Source of the DNA: Suillus spraguei
Lineage: Eukaryota; Basidiomycota; Agaricomycetes; Boletales; Suillaceae
Assembly (NCBI GenBank): GCA_016800925.1
Contig: JABCPU010000297.1
Location: 1-64,000, forward strand
Direction of reading: 5' to 3'
Length of the DNA stretch: 64,000 nt
The first letter of the stretch is position 1. The number at the start of each line of letters is the position of its first letter. Positions 21,347 through 33,369 of this stretch are shown here, one piece after another. The notes under the pieces are model-generated. The model saw nothing but the letters and a program-made list of their open reading frames with translations, did not search any database and was not told where the DNA came from. The position numbers and the translations under genes are program-made.

Positions 21347-22454
21347 TCAACACAAGCGAGGGTAAAAAGCCATTAGAGCCTCCTCATCTAGTGGGTGTCT
21401 CCGCGGTGGAGCTAGGTTTTGAAGGTACGTAAGGGGCGCTAGCGATTGGCCATCTCGAGGCGGTACCCGCCCTGGGTGACCAAGATCATTATTAGGAGGC
21501 TGGATTGGTATGGAGGGGTACGGGGCAAACTGAGGGGTGAAGGGATATGGTCGGTCTTCTCGCAGAGCACGGCCGTGCTTACTCGTGTTGTGCCGGGCGC
21601 TTCTATAGTTCCCTAGAGGAACAACGATACGAGCAAGGTCAGGAAGGTCAGAAACAGTTCGGAGATAATCGAGACTGTCGTGAGTGAAATAGGCGACTGG
21701 TCAAACGCAAAAGTTAAGTTTCGGCTACTCGAATGGTTAGAACAACGCCACATACTGAGGTGCCATTTCTTGCGTCCCCTTGCCGGAGTCTCAACAAAGA
21801 CTGAATACGTTTGTTTGACTAAACTGATGCGCGCGGATTCGTGGGGCGCGCCAGGTTGTGCTAAGGGACTTGATCCGATCCTGTCGCTCAGATGTCAGAC
21901 GGATGGAAACAAGGGAAAAGCAGACAGACGTGGTGTCAGAGTCAGAGTTTGGGTCAATATCAACTGGTTCAGGGTCTTTTTCTTGGTAGAAAAGAAATTC
22001 CTGAAAACCCTTCAGTCGTGACGAAATCACATAAGGTAAGCATAAACTTACGTCGCGGACCCGGCTTGGGCCCCACCTTCATACTACGGTTAGCCGTTTT
22101 CCATAATCAACATATTCGTCGTGAATCACACCTCTTGCCATCAGTCCATCGTTCGATGCCCAGCTGTGGTTGTATTAGCGCGGTAGGGAAGGCAGTCATC
22201 AATGAAATCTCACCCCGGTAGCCTCCGGGCTTGGCCCTCGTTCTTCCCAAACGAAAACGCAACCCGAAGTTATCGAGCGGCGTTCTTCCGTATCCAGACG
22301 CCGCGTGACCATGGGCAAGACTCCAAGCGCTACGGCGTGAAAGATGATCTGAGCATCTTGTGGAGATCTTAGTAGCCATGAGTCATAGTATCACAAAGAA
22401 CATGAAAAAGCCTCACCTCACACGTAGGCTAGTGCAAGTGGGCTGCTGTTGCAT
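21347..22454 (-). CDS. WOPR-domain (Gti1/Pac2) transcription factor, short paralogue
   Basis: Seven exons by my reading: 22417-22454, 22214-22367, 22132-22163, 22052-22076, 21930-22000, 21756-21880 and 21347-21696. They add to a clean 795-bp frame, about 264 residues. Start MQQQPTCTSLRVRS parallels the neighbour. The WOPR box has IIFHAVALGVLPMVTRRLD, CVFVWEERG, then GIERWTDGKRWGPSRVRDEF. The second half has SLVKQTYSVFVETPARGRKK and AYFTHDSLDYLRTVSDLPDL. The C-terminus is short and Pro-rich, about 230 residues shorter overall than the paralogue. Two intron positions (after RVRD and within WHL) are shared with the other gene, which supports tandem duplication. Three further introns in the first half exist only here. 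All introns are 49-59 bp. Probably functional; its target genes are unknown. Confidence 0.85.
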
Positions 22455-24520
22455 GTTGAGTATGATGAGGGAGAATGAGAGGAATGGTAGGTGGGGGGTG
22501 ACAATGTATCGCACAGCTGGTGATGGCTTTGACTGAGGATGATAAATGGTGGACTTGGCACAGCACCTGATGTGATCAGATATCTAGCTTAGTTCGAATG
22601 GGCGCTCTAAGACTAAATAATTAATGGAATAGGAAAGATCCTTAAATAACGAGGGACAAGAGTATTTGACGAGAACATCATGATATACTAACCTTAACTC
22701 TCCTTCTGATGTAAAACGGCTGATAGGCTGACGCGGCAAGCGGGCGGTTGAGCGCCTGCCAGTGCAGCCCGATGGGAAACCGCCTAGATGGACATGGTCT
22801 TTTCATGGACAAATTTAAGGGAGTGGGTACAATAGTAAAATAGAGTTTTAGAATCTTATTCTGGGGCGCTGTATGGATACGAAGAGAAAATAGGAACCAC
22901 TATTCTTTGACAACCGAAAAGCGCAAAACGCTCTGGCTTCGCGGCCAATCAAATATTCTGAGTATATGCTTGGGATTAGCAGCCGAATCGCTGGAATTAT
23001 CGGCGGGCTGTAGAAAGACGGCACGGTAGCATAATTATGCACAGTAAAGTGCTCATTTAAATCGCAATGTACGTTATCGGCGGCAGGGTGGAAAGAAAGC
23101 GCAATCAGAGTACCTCGACCATGCCACAAAACTGAAGATTCTCATGCACTGTGATTCCCCGTGGCACGGGCCGCCAATTTTTTGATGAGGCCGCAAGATA
23201 GGCGCCATACTTGCATCGCTTCACACTGAAAAGGACGTTAAGATCATCACAACATTTCACATTCTGATACTCGGCTGGTGACCGGTAATAGTTTGTCTGA
23301 TATGATGATGGTCTTGCTGTGCTAGACCAATAGTCTAAGCGTAACCCTCGTCCATCGGAGCCACCCTCAGACTAAACCTTAGAAAGGCATATAGATTGCG
23401 ACAGACCCTCTTTAATCCTTCTTTGGCAAAGTAGTGAGAATTTGGCTTTCTCATCAAGAATGGTCAATCACAAACCAGTTGTGGTTAGGTCAAGAGCTTA
23501 CGGTCCGCGATCGCTCAACAGCTTCGATGCATAGCAAAAATGTTCACCTGTCCAGCGAACCTTGAGCTTGAAACAATTGGAGCATTGCATCTTCACTCGA
23601 TCGGACCTGAAATATTCCGAGAAATGAGGAGTAGCACGACACTACCATTTACGACGGAGCGAACGACATCTGTCTGGCAAACCATGAGCTGAGACATGGG
23701 ATGTGTCACGGTGTTTTGCATTTTACATGATCAGACTCCGCATAACAAGCGAAACGCATGGAGCTATAATTTCCGACAGCGCGAATGATTATCACTAAAA
23801 GACTAAAGTTAAGTAAGCTTCATTAAATTTGGAAAAAGAAAAAACTGCTCATCCATGGAGAATGCATATGTATTTATCACTCAGTTGACTTAGGCGATCT
23901 TCGTTGCTTCGGTCTGCTAGTACGATGCCGAAAACTCAGCTTCGATGTATCCAGATCGAGGCTGGATATGTCCTGAGCAGCTAGACCGTGACTGAGCCTA
24001 TCTGGTAGACTACAGAGCGTGGAGTTTCATGTGAAATGAAATGCTGCGGATTGGACCGGTAGACGAATATGAGGACCTGTCGTGATGCAGCCGAGTTTAG
24101 GAGTCAGAATGTTGTTTATAGGGATCGCCGCTGCGTGAGAGCGACCTGCCAACTCTTTTCCCTCATAAGCTTCAGAAGGTCTTAGAGTTTCCTTTCAGTA
24201 GACGAAGTTCTATCACTTGACAGTGCGGATAAAAAGATATCAATACTCAACGTTACATGAAGTACCTCCGATCAGCGGCCACATCCTGCGCTAGCGAAAA
24301 AGAGCGGGACAAATACTCTTTGGCCCATCAATGGTTCGGTTTCGCTGTTAGCGCGGCGAAAGAATGGCATGAAGCTGGAAGTCTCAGGAGACGAGAAAGG
24401 ACCGAAAACCTAGACCATGAAATGAAACTTTGGGTCAACTTTGGACTAGCCTGGGCAGTGCTGGCGCTTATTACATAAGCATACTGTCTGTGACTCCAGC
24501 TTTGTACTAGCTAGGCATGA
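22455..24520. other. Long intergenic region; nothing recognised
   Basis: About 2 kb upstream of the short WOPR gene and of the divergently oriented CysRS gene. Only short frames. A frame at 24257-24478 (MKYLRSAATSCAS) has no recognisable domain and no splice partner. Long promoters are common for fungal developmental regulators, so part of this may be regulatory. Confidence 0.45.
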
Positions 24521-24521
24521 G

Positions 24522-27500
24522 ATGATCAGAACTTCAGCCAATATTATTGTTCGTTCTAGCTATCGAGCATCTGCATCGCACAGGAGGTCAGTAAATACAT
24601 TAAAGGACGCAGTGATGGCTCTTCGGCAACCGGAATGGAACCTACCTCCTCGTCAAATTGATAAACCTGTTCTTAAGATCTTCAATTCGTTAACCAAGAC
24701 CAAAGTGCGTGTATGAACTACGGTGTTAGGTCGATCTGCTGATTACTGATAGACCGAATTTATACCTATCGATGGTTCCCATGTTAAATGGTACAACTGC
24801 GGTCCTACAGTCTACGATGCCTCCCACATGGGCCACGCGAGGTCAGGGTTTGTTCCCTGGCGAATATACTGTAATTTTGACGTTGTTCCAGGAATTATGT
24901 CACACAAGATATTTTGCGAAGAATAATGTCAGACTACTTTGGCTATGACGTCCACTTTGTTATGAACGTTACCGACATAGACGATAAGGTGCATGATCAC
25001 TAAACCCGTATGATCGAAACGACGTCTAACACATCCTGAAGATCATCGTTAGAGCGCGTCAAAATCATCTCTTTTCACAATTTAGAAATTCTGCGACCAC
25101 GCTTTCAGCCGATCTACTATCGCAAGTCAGTGAGGCATGGGAAAGCTATGTCAGGGAAAACGTCTTCAAAGGCCTACCGGACGAAGAGAAACCTTCACGA
25201 GGGGAAGAAGAGGTGCGATGGCCACGAATTGCTGAGCTTGCGCGGGATCAGAGCCGCAAACTCGAATGCCTAAAGAGAGACGAGAAGTTTGACATGCATT
25301 TTACAGCCGCTGTAAGTGATCTCTTGTACTTTTCCTGGCATATAATCGAGATTTGGCAATGTAGAATCGGACCCTTGCTGCTATTGAAGCTGCAAGGCAT
25401 ACACTATCTGCCAATCAGAGTAGTGGTGACACAGCGCTCAGACTTATTGATGAGTCTCGTGACATTCTCGCCTCCAGCCTCGACAAGAAAGTTGGTTTCT
25501 CTTGATATCCTTTCTTTCTGGCCGTTTAATTATTCATGTGCACAGCTCCAACATACTGTCACGGACCAATCTGTATTCCGGTCTCTTGCAGCATATTGGG
25601 AAGGTCGATTTTTCAAAGACATGGAGCGACTTCGTGTCCGTTACCCAGATACCGTTACCCGGGTCACAGAATATGTTCCAGAAGTGATCGAATTCGTTCA
25701 GGGTATCATCAAGAACGGTTACGGCTATGAGCTTGAAAATAGTGTCTACTTTGATACAGGTGCATTCGATTCATCCGATCGGCACGATTATGCCAAGTTG
25801 GAGCCTTGGAGTAAAGGGAACAGGGAATTACTGGCTGAAGGCGAAGGTGTGTTGATCTTGTCGTGGACGTTCCATCAGTAACGCTAACCATTTTGGATAT
25901 CAGGTGTGCTCTCGTCCACCTCAGGGCGACGATCTGCGTCTGATTTTGCGCTTTGGAAGGCGTCGAAGCCTGGAGAACCTTCGTGGCCGTCACCTTGGGG
26001 TCCAGGTCGCCCTGGCTGGCATATTGAGTGCTCTGTGATGGCGAGCGCCATTTTTGGGGATCGCATGGATATTCATTCTGGTGGCATAGACCTCGCATTC
26101 CCACACCACGACAACGAAATGGCTCAATCTGAGGTCAGTTTACTGCAGTACTTTACAGGGACGTTTCTGAGCAAGGTGGTAATAGGCCTACCATGAATGC
26201 GATGCATGGGTCAACTACTTTATCCATACTGGTCACCTTCACATCGAAGGCCTTAAAATGAGCAAATCGCTGAAAAATTTCATCACGATTGACGTGGGTT
26301 CTTTGGGTGTCCGATCTATTCTCCGCATCACTCATGTGGCCGGTCACACAGGAGATACTCCAAAGGTTCACAGCGCGGCAGTTGCGGCTTGCATTTCTAG
26401 CGCAACTATGGAATGCGAAGATCGATTTTTCTGAATCAATGATGACGGGCGAAGTCAAGTCCCTTGAGGTTACGTTCAACGCAAGTCCTTCGTATTTTAA
26501 TATCCGCTGTATTTTGAGAAATCATACAGAATTTTTTCACAAATGTCAGGGCGATCATAAGTCAAGCACGGGCACATGAAGACCAGTCAGATGGAGACCA
26601 CTGCTACAATGACGCGGAGCGAGAACTCATGAAAAGGTTAAACAGATGATATTTTTTGAGTGTCACACCCTGAAGCCCTGCTAGTTTGTACGACAGCAAA
26701 ACGGCCTTCCGCGCGGCTCTTTGCGATTCCTTTAATACACCTGAAGCGCTCAAAGTCATACGTGACTTAGTTTCTCGTATTAATATCTACATTAACAGCC
26801 CAGGAAAGAAGGCCAATATCAGTGTGGTAGAACAATCCGCGACATGGATCGGTGACATGCTCCGCATGTTTGGGCTAGGCGAAGGGCAGGCGTCAGAGAT
26901 CGGCTGGGGGCAGGAAGACGAGGGCGCCGGTGGCGTGAACGTGAGATATTCATTGCATATTTTCTATGCTATTTGATATTCATCATACAACTTAGCGAGA
27001 AGAAACGCTGATGCCATACCTTCGTGTCCTGTCTTCATTCAGAGACGGCGTTCGTCAACTGGCTATTGCTAAAAACGATGATGCTCTGAAGGAAATACTC
27101 AAGCTCTGTGATAAATTGCGCGATGATGATCTTGTGTCTTTGGGCGTCGCGCTCGATGATCAAGAAGGTGATCCAGAGTAGAAATACCTCGTTTTCCTTC
27201 AAACTGATACTGTTTCCTATAGATGGCAAGGCTCTTGTCAAGCTCGTATCCCCGGCGGAGCTCATCAAGGCACGGGAAGAAAAGCGGCTGAAATTAGATG
27301 CTCAAGCAGCGAAAAAGGCGGCTGCAGCTGAGGAGGTACGACAGAAGCGTCTCGCAAAGATGGAGAAAGGGCGAGTTCCTCCCGAAGAGATGTTCCGGCC
27401 TCCCAACGTACCCGAGGGGACATATATCCGGTGGGATGAATACGGCCTTCCTACTGCCACTGGCAGCGGGGAAGAACTTAGTAAAAACCAGCAAAAGAGG

Positions 27501-27587
27501 GTACGGAAGGAGTGGGATGGACAAAAGAAATTGCATGAAGAGTTTCTTGCGTGGAAGAAAGAGCAGGAATCTGCTGCAGGGTCATAG
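24522..27587 (+). CDS. CRS1: Cysteinyl-tRNA synthetase
   Basis: This class I synthetase charges tRNA-Cys with cysteine. About a dozen introns of roughly 45-70 bp join into one frame. The zinc/active-site start reads [20 protein letters not shown] (HMGH is the HIGH motif). Then come NVTDIDDK, a zinc-site segment [15 protein letters not shown] with [15 protein letters not shown], and KMSKSLKNF (KMSKS motif). The anticodon-side helices include [15 protein letters not shown] and TGEVKSLE. The C-terminal extension is basic and coiled ([19 protein letters not shown]), then [15 protein letters not shown], as in eukaryotic cytosolic enzymes. The N-terminus ([20 protein letters not shown]) is Arg/Ser-rich without acids and resembles a mitochondrial presequence; an internal Met at codon 32 (24615) precedes the conserved core. 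One gene may therefore supply both compartments. One intron appears to use a GC donor (GCAAGT at 26481). No frame break is seen. Confidence 0.93.
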
Positions 27588-27625
27588 TCACCGTGTTTAT
27601 CATTCGTTGTTCATTTGCTGTATTG

Positions 27626-28422
27626 CTACCAGTCACAAGATCTGATGATGAGTGCCGCGATTCTCTCTAGTCCGACCTGATCGTCTTCATCAAACCCTCC
27701 AATCGCGAGGCAATCAAGATCTAGAACACCCAACACAATATCTTCACCCCCTTTCCGAAGAATGAGGGGACACACGATCTCGCTTTTTGTATCGCCATCA
27801 CACGCAATATGCCCAGGGTAGGTCAAGACGTCTGGAACAAGAACGGTACTGCGCTTAACAAATGCATCTCCACACACGCCTCGAGGTCGAGGGGAGACCT
27901 CGATCCATTGACAGGCAGGCTTGCCGGAAAAGGGTCCCAAAAGCATATTAGTGGAAGCATGCGTCAGAGATTTGGGGTCCTTTGAGGCATCAGTGAATTG
28001 GGGCTGAGGGAAAAGCGAAGAAATGAGGTAAAAACCTGTGAGAATTGAATCCCAGAGTCAGCAAGACATGTATGTCATCACAAAAGAGGGGCTGGACGAT
28101 TGTCCTTCGTTGACTGTGGTGTTAATGCTGGCGGTGGGAAATAGAGGACTCACCACACCAGTTGACCGAACGCTCCCCATCCCCGAAATTGCTGGGAAAT
28201 GCTTGCAAGGAACTGTAAATAAGCGAAGCGGCATTGGACAAATTCGAGACCTGTGTGCAAATGAAGTGATTTAATGGTTCGGGCTGAATTCAATATGTAA
28301 TCGAAGCTCACCCAATGTCGTTGGCCTCCCACCAAAATTTCTAGTTGATCATACACATGAATCCAGAACTCAGACTTAGTCTTAATGGAGCCTGGAACCA
28401 AAGATGCATCGGCGTGCGGCAT
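27626..28422 (-). CDS. Free methionine-(R)-sulfoxide reductase (GAF domain)
   Basis: Three exons: 28312-28422, 28154-28250 and 27626-28035, about 205 residues. A single GAF domain fills the protein: VSNLSNAASLIYSSLQAF, then VNWCGFYLISS, LLGPFSGKPACQW, RGVCGDAF, VLVPDVLTYPGHIACDGDTK, SEIVCPLI and VLGVLDLDC, ending FDEDDQVGLERIAALI. The three cysteines in GKPAC, RGVC and GHIAC correspond to the catalytic and resolving Cys of the fRMsr family. The enzyme reduces free Met-R-sulfoxide using thioredoxin, protecting the cytosol from oxidation. Length is close to the yeast and bacterial enzymes, with a modest N-terminal extension (MPHADASLVPG). It converges with CysRS, the stop codons lying about 40 bp apart. 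Confidence 0.92.
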
Positions 28423-28424
28423 CT

Positions 28425-29878
28425 GTAAAAAGGAGCCAATCAGCCAGACAAAAATACTGCAATAGAGCTGGATACTTCGTGGAGATCTTGTCTTCAGTCT
28501 GAATCAACTTTTCATGAGAAAAATCGAACTCACCAGATCAGGTGCCCCGTTCAGGTCACAACTGGTGAGGTTAGGGTTAAGATTCAGCATTCCCATCCCC
28601 TAACTGCCACTGGTCACAGGCTTGAAGGGCGAGATGAATTCCTAATGAGCAGTTCAGCTACTCACTCCGTGAAAAAATAAACACTACACCGTTTAATATG
28701 AAGATAGTATAAAGTATGGTTCCTAAAACTCTGGACAACAATCGTCCCCTATCGATGGAATATCTCTCGTGTTGGGATCTCGATAAGTGCACAATTATCC
28801 ATGATCATGATGCAAGCACGATGAGCCACAAGATAAGTTGAACGATCTCGTTCAAAGCAGTACAGAATGCATTTTGCACGCTTATGACAATGGCGAAATG
28901 ACGAGCATTGAATACATTTTCCATTTATCCGGGCTGTATAAAAATTGTGACAGACCTGAATCCGAAAGACTCTTTTGGATGATTATCTCCTCGAATGCAT
29001 GATGTGAGCAAGACTGCATTGGTGAAGTTTACTTTATATACCTCATCAGAACTAATCCAGGTCTCGGACGAGATATACCAAGTAACCCAAACCAGCCAGA
29101 TGTCGTAACACAGCGGAGTGGACGGCGGCATTCGGAATGACTGCATGATGGACTCAGACTTGAAAATATGTCAGTGGACAGCAATGCAAAACAACGAAAA
29201 TCACCCGTCCACATACAAGACAATAATTGGGTCGGCTTTCGGGCATGTGAGGCCTGATGAAACCGGAATTCAGGTAACCCGCTAGGCGATTGCAGGTATT
29301 GTGCGTGAAATATTCCCTTTTACTTTATCTTCCATAGCCAGACCAACCGAAGATAATTGTCCCTTCGTATTAGTTGCACTTTCAAATTGCACGTCGGAAC
29401 TGATCTCCCAGTACGCGCAGAACTTCTGATTTCAGAGTTGCGACTCGGAGCCAATGTCCCAAAATTGTGAGCATATAGGTAATAACCCTGCAATTACCAC
29501 AGGCGCGGTGTTCATAGCAGCACTTACGACCATCGAAGACACAACACGACACGGGTCCCACATCAGATGAACTTCAGGCACATCCGAAGAGTTATATATC
29601 AAGTAAGTGATGAGATATAAGCGGGGCCCGGGCTGCACAAGGTTGAGAAGCTAGGGTATGGGCATCAGATTAGGTTTAAGACGTGGAAAGAGCGGGTCAC
29701 AAATGCATACTAACGAGTGCTGTAAGGCTTATGTAGGTTCAACTTTAAAGGGATCCGGAACCAGAAAAAAAATCCAAATGCATGAGATATTTATGCAAAT
29801 TAATAATTATGTAAAGGTTAGGGTTAGCACATAGATTCTCACCACCTCTCAGTGAAGTTCTGTCGCGAAGCTTAACTC
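28425..29878. other. Intergenic region with unresolved minus-strand frames
   Basis: Several minus-strand frames (29432-29638 with LYLITYLIYNSSDVPEVHLM; 29029-29223; 28925-29146) look partly hydrophobic and have possible splice sites. I could not join them into one gene or recognise a family. They may be a decayed membrane-protein gene. TTAGGG-like words at about 28568 and 29818 are too short to be telomeric repeats. Confidence 0.35.
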
Positions 29879-29880
29879 GC

Positions 29881-30937
29881 ATGCTTGAGCTCGACGAGCG
29901 GGATGAGCTCCTCACCAACAGCTTCGCTACTTTTTCACACCACGATGGACTTCAGATCAATGATACTGCAAACGGCCTTGTTCATGTAAACGATGTCGGT
30001 TGTTCGGAAGTGTTGAACTCTCACCCGTTGCGGAGGTCTTCAGTATCATCTCGTACTGCAAAAGTTGTTGGTGAAATACAGATGACGCAGTCGGAGGATG
30101 TTCCCGACAGCCCTTCTGTTATCGAGGCGTCGGCCGATACTACAAATAATTTAGATACCTCTAATCACCATGACATCGATGACATCTTGCACACAGTCTG
30201 TCCTTCTCTTGCCCTCGAACATGTAATATGTCACAAACTTCCACTTGTAGGTTTCCCCCGGTGACTCGCTCGTCGCAATCGCTCTACGATATGGTGTGTC
30301 ACTTGCAGCGCTCCGGCATGCAAATCAGCTATGGCCATCAGACCCGATCCACCTCCGTACCCAACTCATCATACCTCGGCATCGTGTGCATCATGTCAAG
30401 CGAAGAGCTGTTTCGCAAGCTGCCTCATCTAGTATTCAGGAGGCTGACATCGTCTCCTCTTCATCATTCGCATCTACTTCATCACTCTCGTCGACACTTC
30501 TCGCCGCAAGAGATACTGTTTTGTCTGCTTTCCCTGCGCGCATCTCCATAGATTCCCTCAGCTCTCGCATTAGCACAACAGATGAGGAACTTGAGCTCGA
30601 AAATTTCCTCAAGCCCCGTCTGCAATCTCACGCCTCTCAGATGGATTATCCAAACACTCCTGCCGTGCTTAGTGTCGAACTTGACACCTTGTCGCATCCC
30701 CGACGCAGCTATATGCCAGCACATGATATAACCTCGTTACTTGACCATGGCCCTCCACCGATATCATGTCAACAACTTCGCAATCTTACATCGGATCCCA
30801 CTATCAGACCATTTTCATCTGATCGCCTTCAAACGTCCAAGCACAGTTCCCCCGCACCGGTATTTGTTCCCGTGCGCATATCTCAACTAGAGCCGGAACC
30901 TGCGATGGAACTACCAACGCTTAAAAAACATAGGTAA
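29881..30937 (+). CDS. LysM-domain protein, probably intracellular
   Basis: Two exons, 29881-30195 and 30251-30937, joined by a 55-bp intron, about 333 residues. The join gives DDILHTVSPGDSLVAIALRY followed by GVSLAALRHANQLWPSDPIH and LRTQLIIP, a complete single LysM fold (VxxGDSLxxIAxRYGVSxxxLRxxNxL) at residues about 104-150. No signal peptide is visible: the protein starts MLELDERDELLTNSF. The rest is Ser/Thr/Pro-rich and likely disordered. LysM usually binds chitin or peptidoglycan when secreted. Many fungi also carry non-secreted LysM proteins (TLDc/OXR-type and Zn-ribbon types) whose LysM role is unclear, and I place this one with those. The stop TAA at 30935 overlaps a perfect splice donor (AG|GTAAGG), so a further 3' exon is possible. 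It is the only gene I can support between 28.4 and 31.4 kb. Confidence 0.75.
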
Positions 30938-31474
30938 GGGGGACGCGCAAATCTTGTCGCCCTCGTCCGCGATTGTAGGACTAGTGGGCCGCAATGGTTT
31001 TAGCATGTATTATTTGTGCCCGAAGTCTCAGTCCGAGATGGGCGTTTGTTAGACAGGCACTGCACGTACTCATGGGTATTGAGTGAGTTAAGATCATATT
31101 TAAGTGACCATGGTCTTCTGTATTGACTTATCTCCTTAGGACTGCCCACGGTCTACAGTCCATTGGTGACGTAGACTTCATCCTATTTGCCATAGTACGA
31201 TATCTTTCCACGAGGACAGACTTTCCTATCTTTGCTTTCTTTGAGCTTGTTGCATTTTGCACGTCTCAGTAACTCCCGCTTTCGAGTTCTCTGCGTTCCA
31301 CGAGCGCTTTCCCTCCAGGACCCTCGGGTTTTTTAGAACCGTGGAAATTCGTATGTAGTTGTCAGCGTTTTCAGTGATAGTTTGATTGTTCATCGCATAT
31401 AGTATAGACTTGTTCTTGTGCGTTGCATGACCTTCTGTTATTGATAAGAAAAACATGATCAAAATCTTTATTAG

Positions 31475-32445
31475 TTAACTGTCGTCACTGCACACTCACG
31501 AGAGGGCGTGTATGTACGTTAGTCTATCGGATATTCTCCCATTACCGGTGGCTTTAAGTACGTCAATTCGTTGATGTCAATCCTCTATTCAGCCCTTACC
31601 TACTGGAATTTACATATCGAACGACATCTTCCACGATACGGAAGTTCAGAAGCCCTTGTACTGTAAGTGCCCAGAACTTCAGGAGCCGCAGAAATGAAGA
31701 CCCCTTTTAGACCTCACCCCAGATTTTGCGATTACGCTGGAAGTGGGTGAACCGATGAAGAGTGTTGCATTTGTCGTCTCGCGGTAGCCGATTTCAAATG
31801 TGATCCTATCTCTCGGACGACGAGTAGTCTGTTTCATAGACACTACTGCATGATATGGGAGTACTCCGCCTTCTCGATCCAACGGGAGGCCGCGCGAATT
31901 GTAGGGCTCGCAATCTTCAGTGTTACTCCACTGCTACCAACGCTCCCAACGAAACCAGTGTGTGTATCTTTGGTAAAACTTGTGCACTTTCGGTTAAATT
32001 GATTGCGTGTTCAGGATAATACTTAAAATGAGATACTTCAATAAGGCCACGGCAAATGGACACCGATCCTGCAGGGCTACAGTAAGGGTTACAGGATAAA
32101 GATCTCGATTCTTGAAAGGTCAGTACGTTTTGTCTACCAGAGGGCCCTGTTCGGACATCAATACTGATGCAGCATTCAAAAAAAAATTCTTTAACAGGTT
32201 GGTCTTGACTAACCGTATCGGCGGGGCAAGATCTCCTTGATCACTTAAAAAACACACCGTGCACACTAGTTGTTTTCAGAATTTTCGTCAGACAAAGTTT
32301 GTACCTTTCTGATGGGACATCGCGCCAACGTCTGGGGTTGAGCAGCGATGGGGTCGAATATTCGCCGGAGAAATCAGTTGGGGATATTGCAAACGTGAGT
32401 TCCATGTCATGCATGTCATTGAATCACTAAAGATGGATGTAGAGT
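31475..32445 (-). CDS. Unidentified multi-exon gene (low-confidence model)
   Basis: A spliced reading on the minus strand looks coding though I cannot name it. A first exon near 32300-32410 could start MELTFAISPTDFSGEYSTPS and ends at a GTACAA donor. Later pieces are VGSVGSSGVTLKIASPTIR with WIEKAEYSHIM (about 31850-31950), then ITFEIGYRETTNATLFIGSP (about 31730-31800), QGLLNFRIVEDVVRYVNSS (about 31610-31670) and the end SSDDS-stop at 31475. Introns of about 41-110 bp with GT-AG ends connect the last pieces in phase. The middle of the gene (about 31960-32300) is unresolved. An overlapping frame (EPYNSRGLPLDREGGVLPYH) is the main competitor. The composition (alternating hydrophobic strands) suggests a small globular protein. 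Confidence 0.35.
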
Positions 32446-32449
32446 TTTG

Positions 32450-33368
32450 TTGACTGGAAGTGCTTATCACAAGTCTGTATGACTACGAGAAATCTAGTCA
32501 TCGAGACTTTACTAATTTCCCGAGGTATATTGTATCGTGTTCCTGCCATACTAACAATACTCTGTGGCGCCCGCGTAATCTCAGTAGCTACATTGGCAAC
32601 AAATACAAAGGCAATCCGAACACAAAAAAATCTTCGAGGTTTTACGGTTGTTCGTGGAATCGCTACAATCGCATGTAGCCCTGCAGACGCAGCTTCGCTA
32701 AAATCATAGGCCCATTAATAAATCAGTAGGCGTTCATCGATCGGTTATACTTATCCCACGTAAATTCAAGGTATAGACCGCACATAGAATGAGGTTTGCG
32801 CGGCGACTTAGTTTTGTACCTCATCTTTCGTGCTTCCTACATGGCATTACTTAAAGTTCACGACCACTCGCTTCATGTCCAGCATGTCTTTGTTGTCGCT
32901 GGAAGAACCACCTAGATGCCAATTATTGTTGATCAAAGCTTTATTCGACGGCAGAATGGTGCTGTGGCCCACACGGGCTCTCACCCTGCACAGGTTCAGG
33001 TTGGGGTCCATATCTCGGGTCGAAATTTATGCCCAAGAGCCTTAAACCACCCCAAAACTCTCATGTCGCATGTCGCTAGGCGTTGTACGTTCCTGCTTTT
33101 AAATGTTTCATCGGGAATGTCTAGGTGGTATAATGAGGATGAGCCTTCCTCACGTCCTCTTGGCAGGACCAGCATGCTCTTGAATCCGTCTCAACCGTAC
33201 TCGTCTGGCGACAAACCAAGATGTAAATACCCATGCAATGTATTTGAACATGTTGGCACACATCGCTAAGTTATTACATTAATCGATGCAATTTCTCACA
33301 ATAGTTAGAGAAGTATGAGTTAGTACATAGACCATCTATAAGAACAGCAAGTATTAAAAACAGGCAGC
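32450..33368. other. Intergenic; nothing recognised
   Basis: Short frames only, without recognisable domains. It lies upstream of the unidentified gene and downstream of the CLC gene. Confidence 0.45.
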
Positions 33369-33369
33369 C

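Noticed and set aside
24257..24478. Plus-strand frame MKYLRSAATSCAS just upstream of CysRS.
   Set aside because: No domain, no splice link to the CysRS frame, and stops before its start; more likely leader or chance.
28560..29830. TTAGGGTTA words at about 28568 and 29818, like fungal telomere repeats.
   Set aside because: Each is one to two units only, inside genic DNA; too short for an interstitial telomere, and expected by chance.
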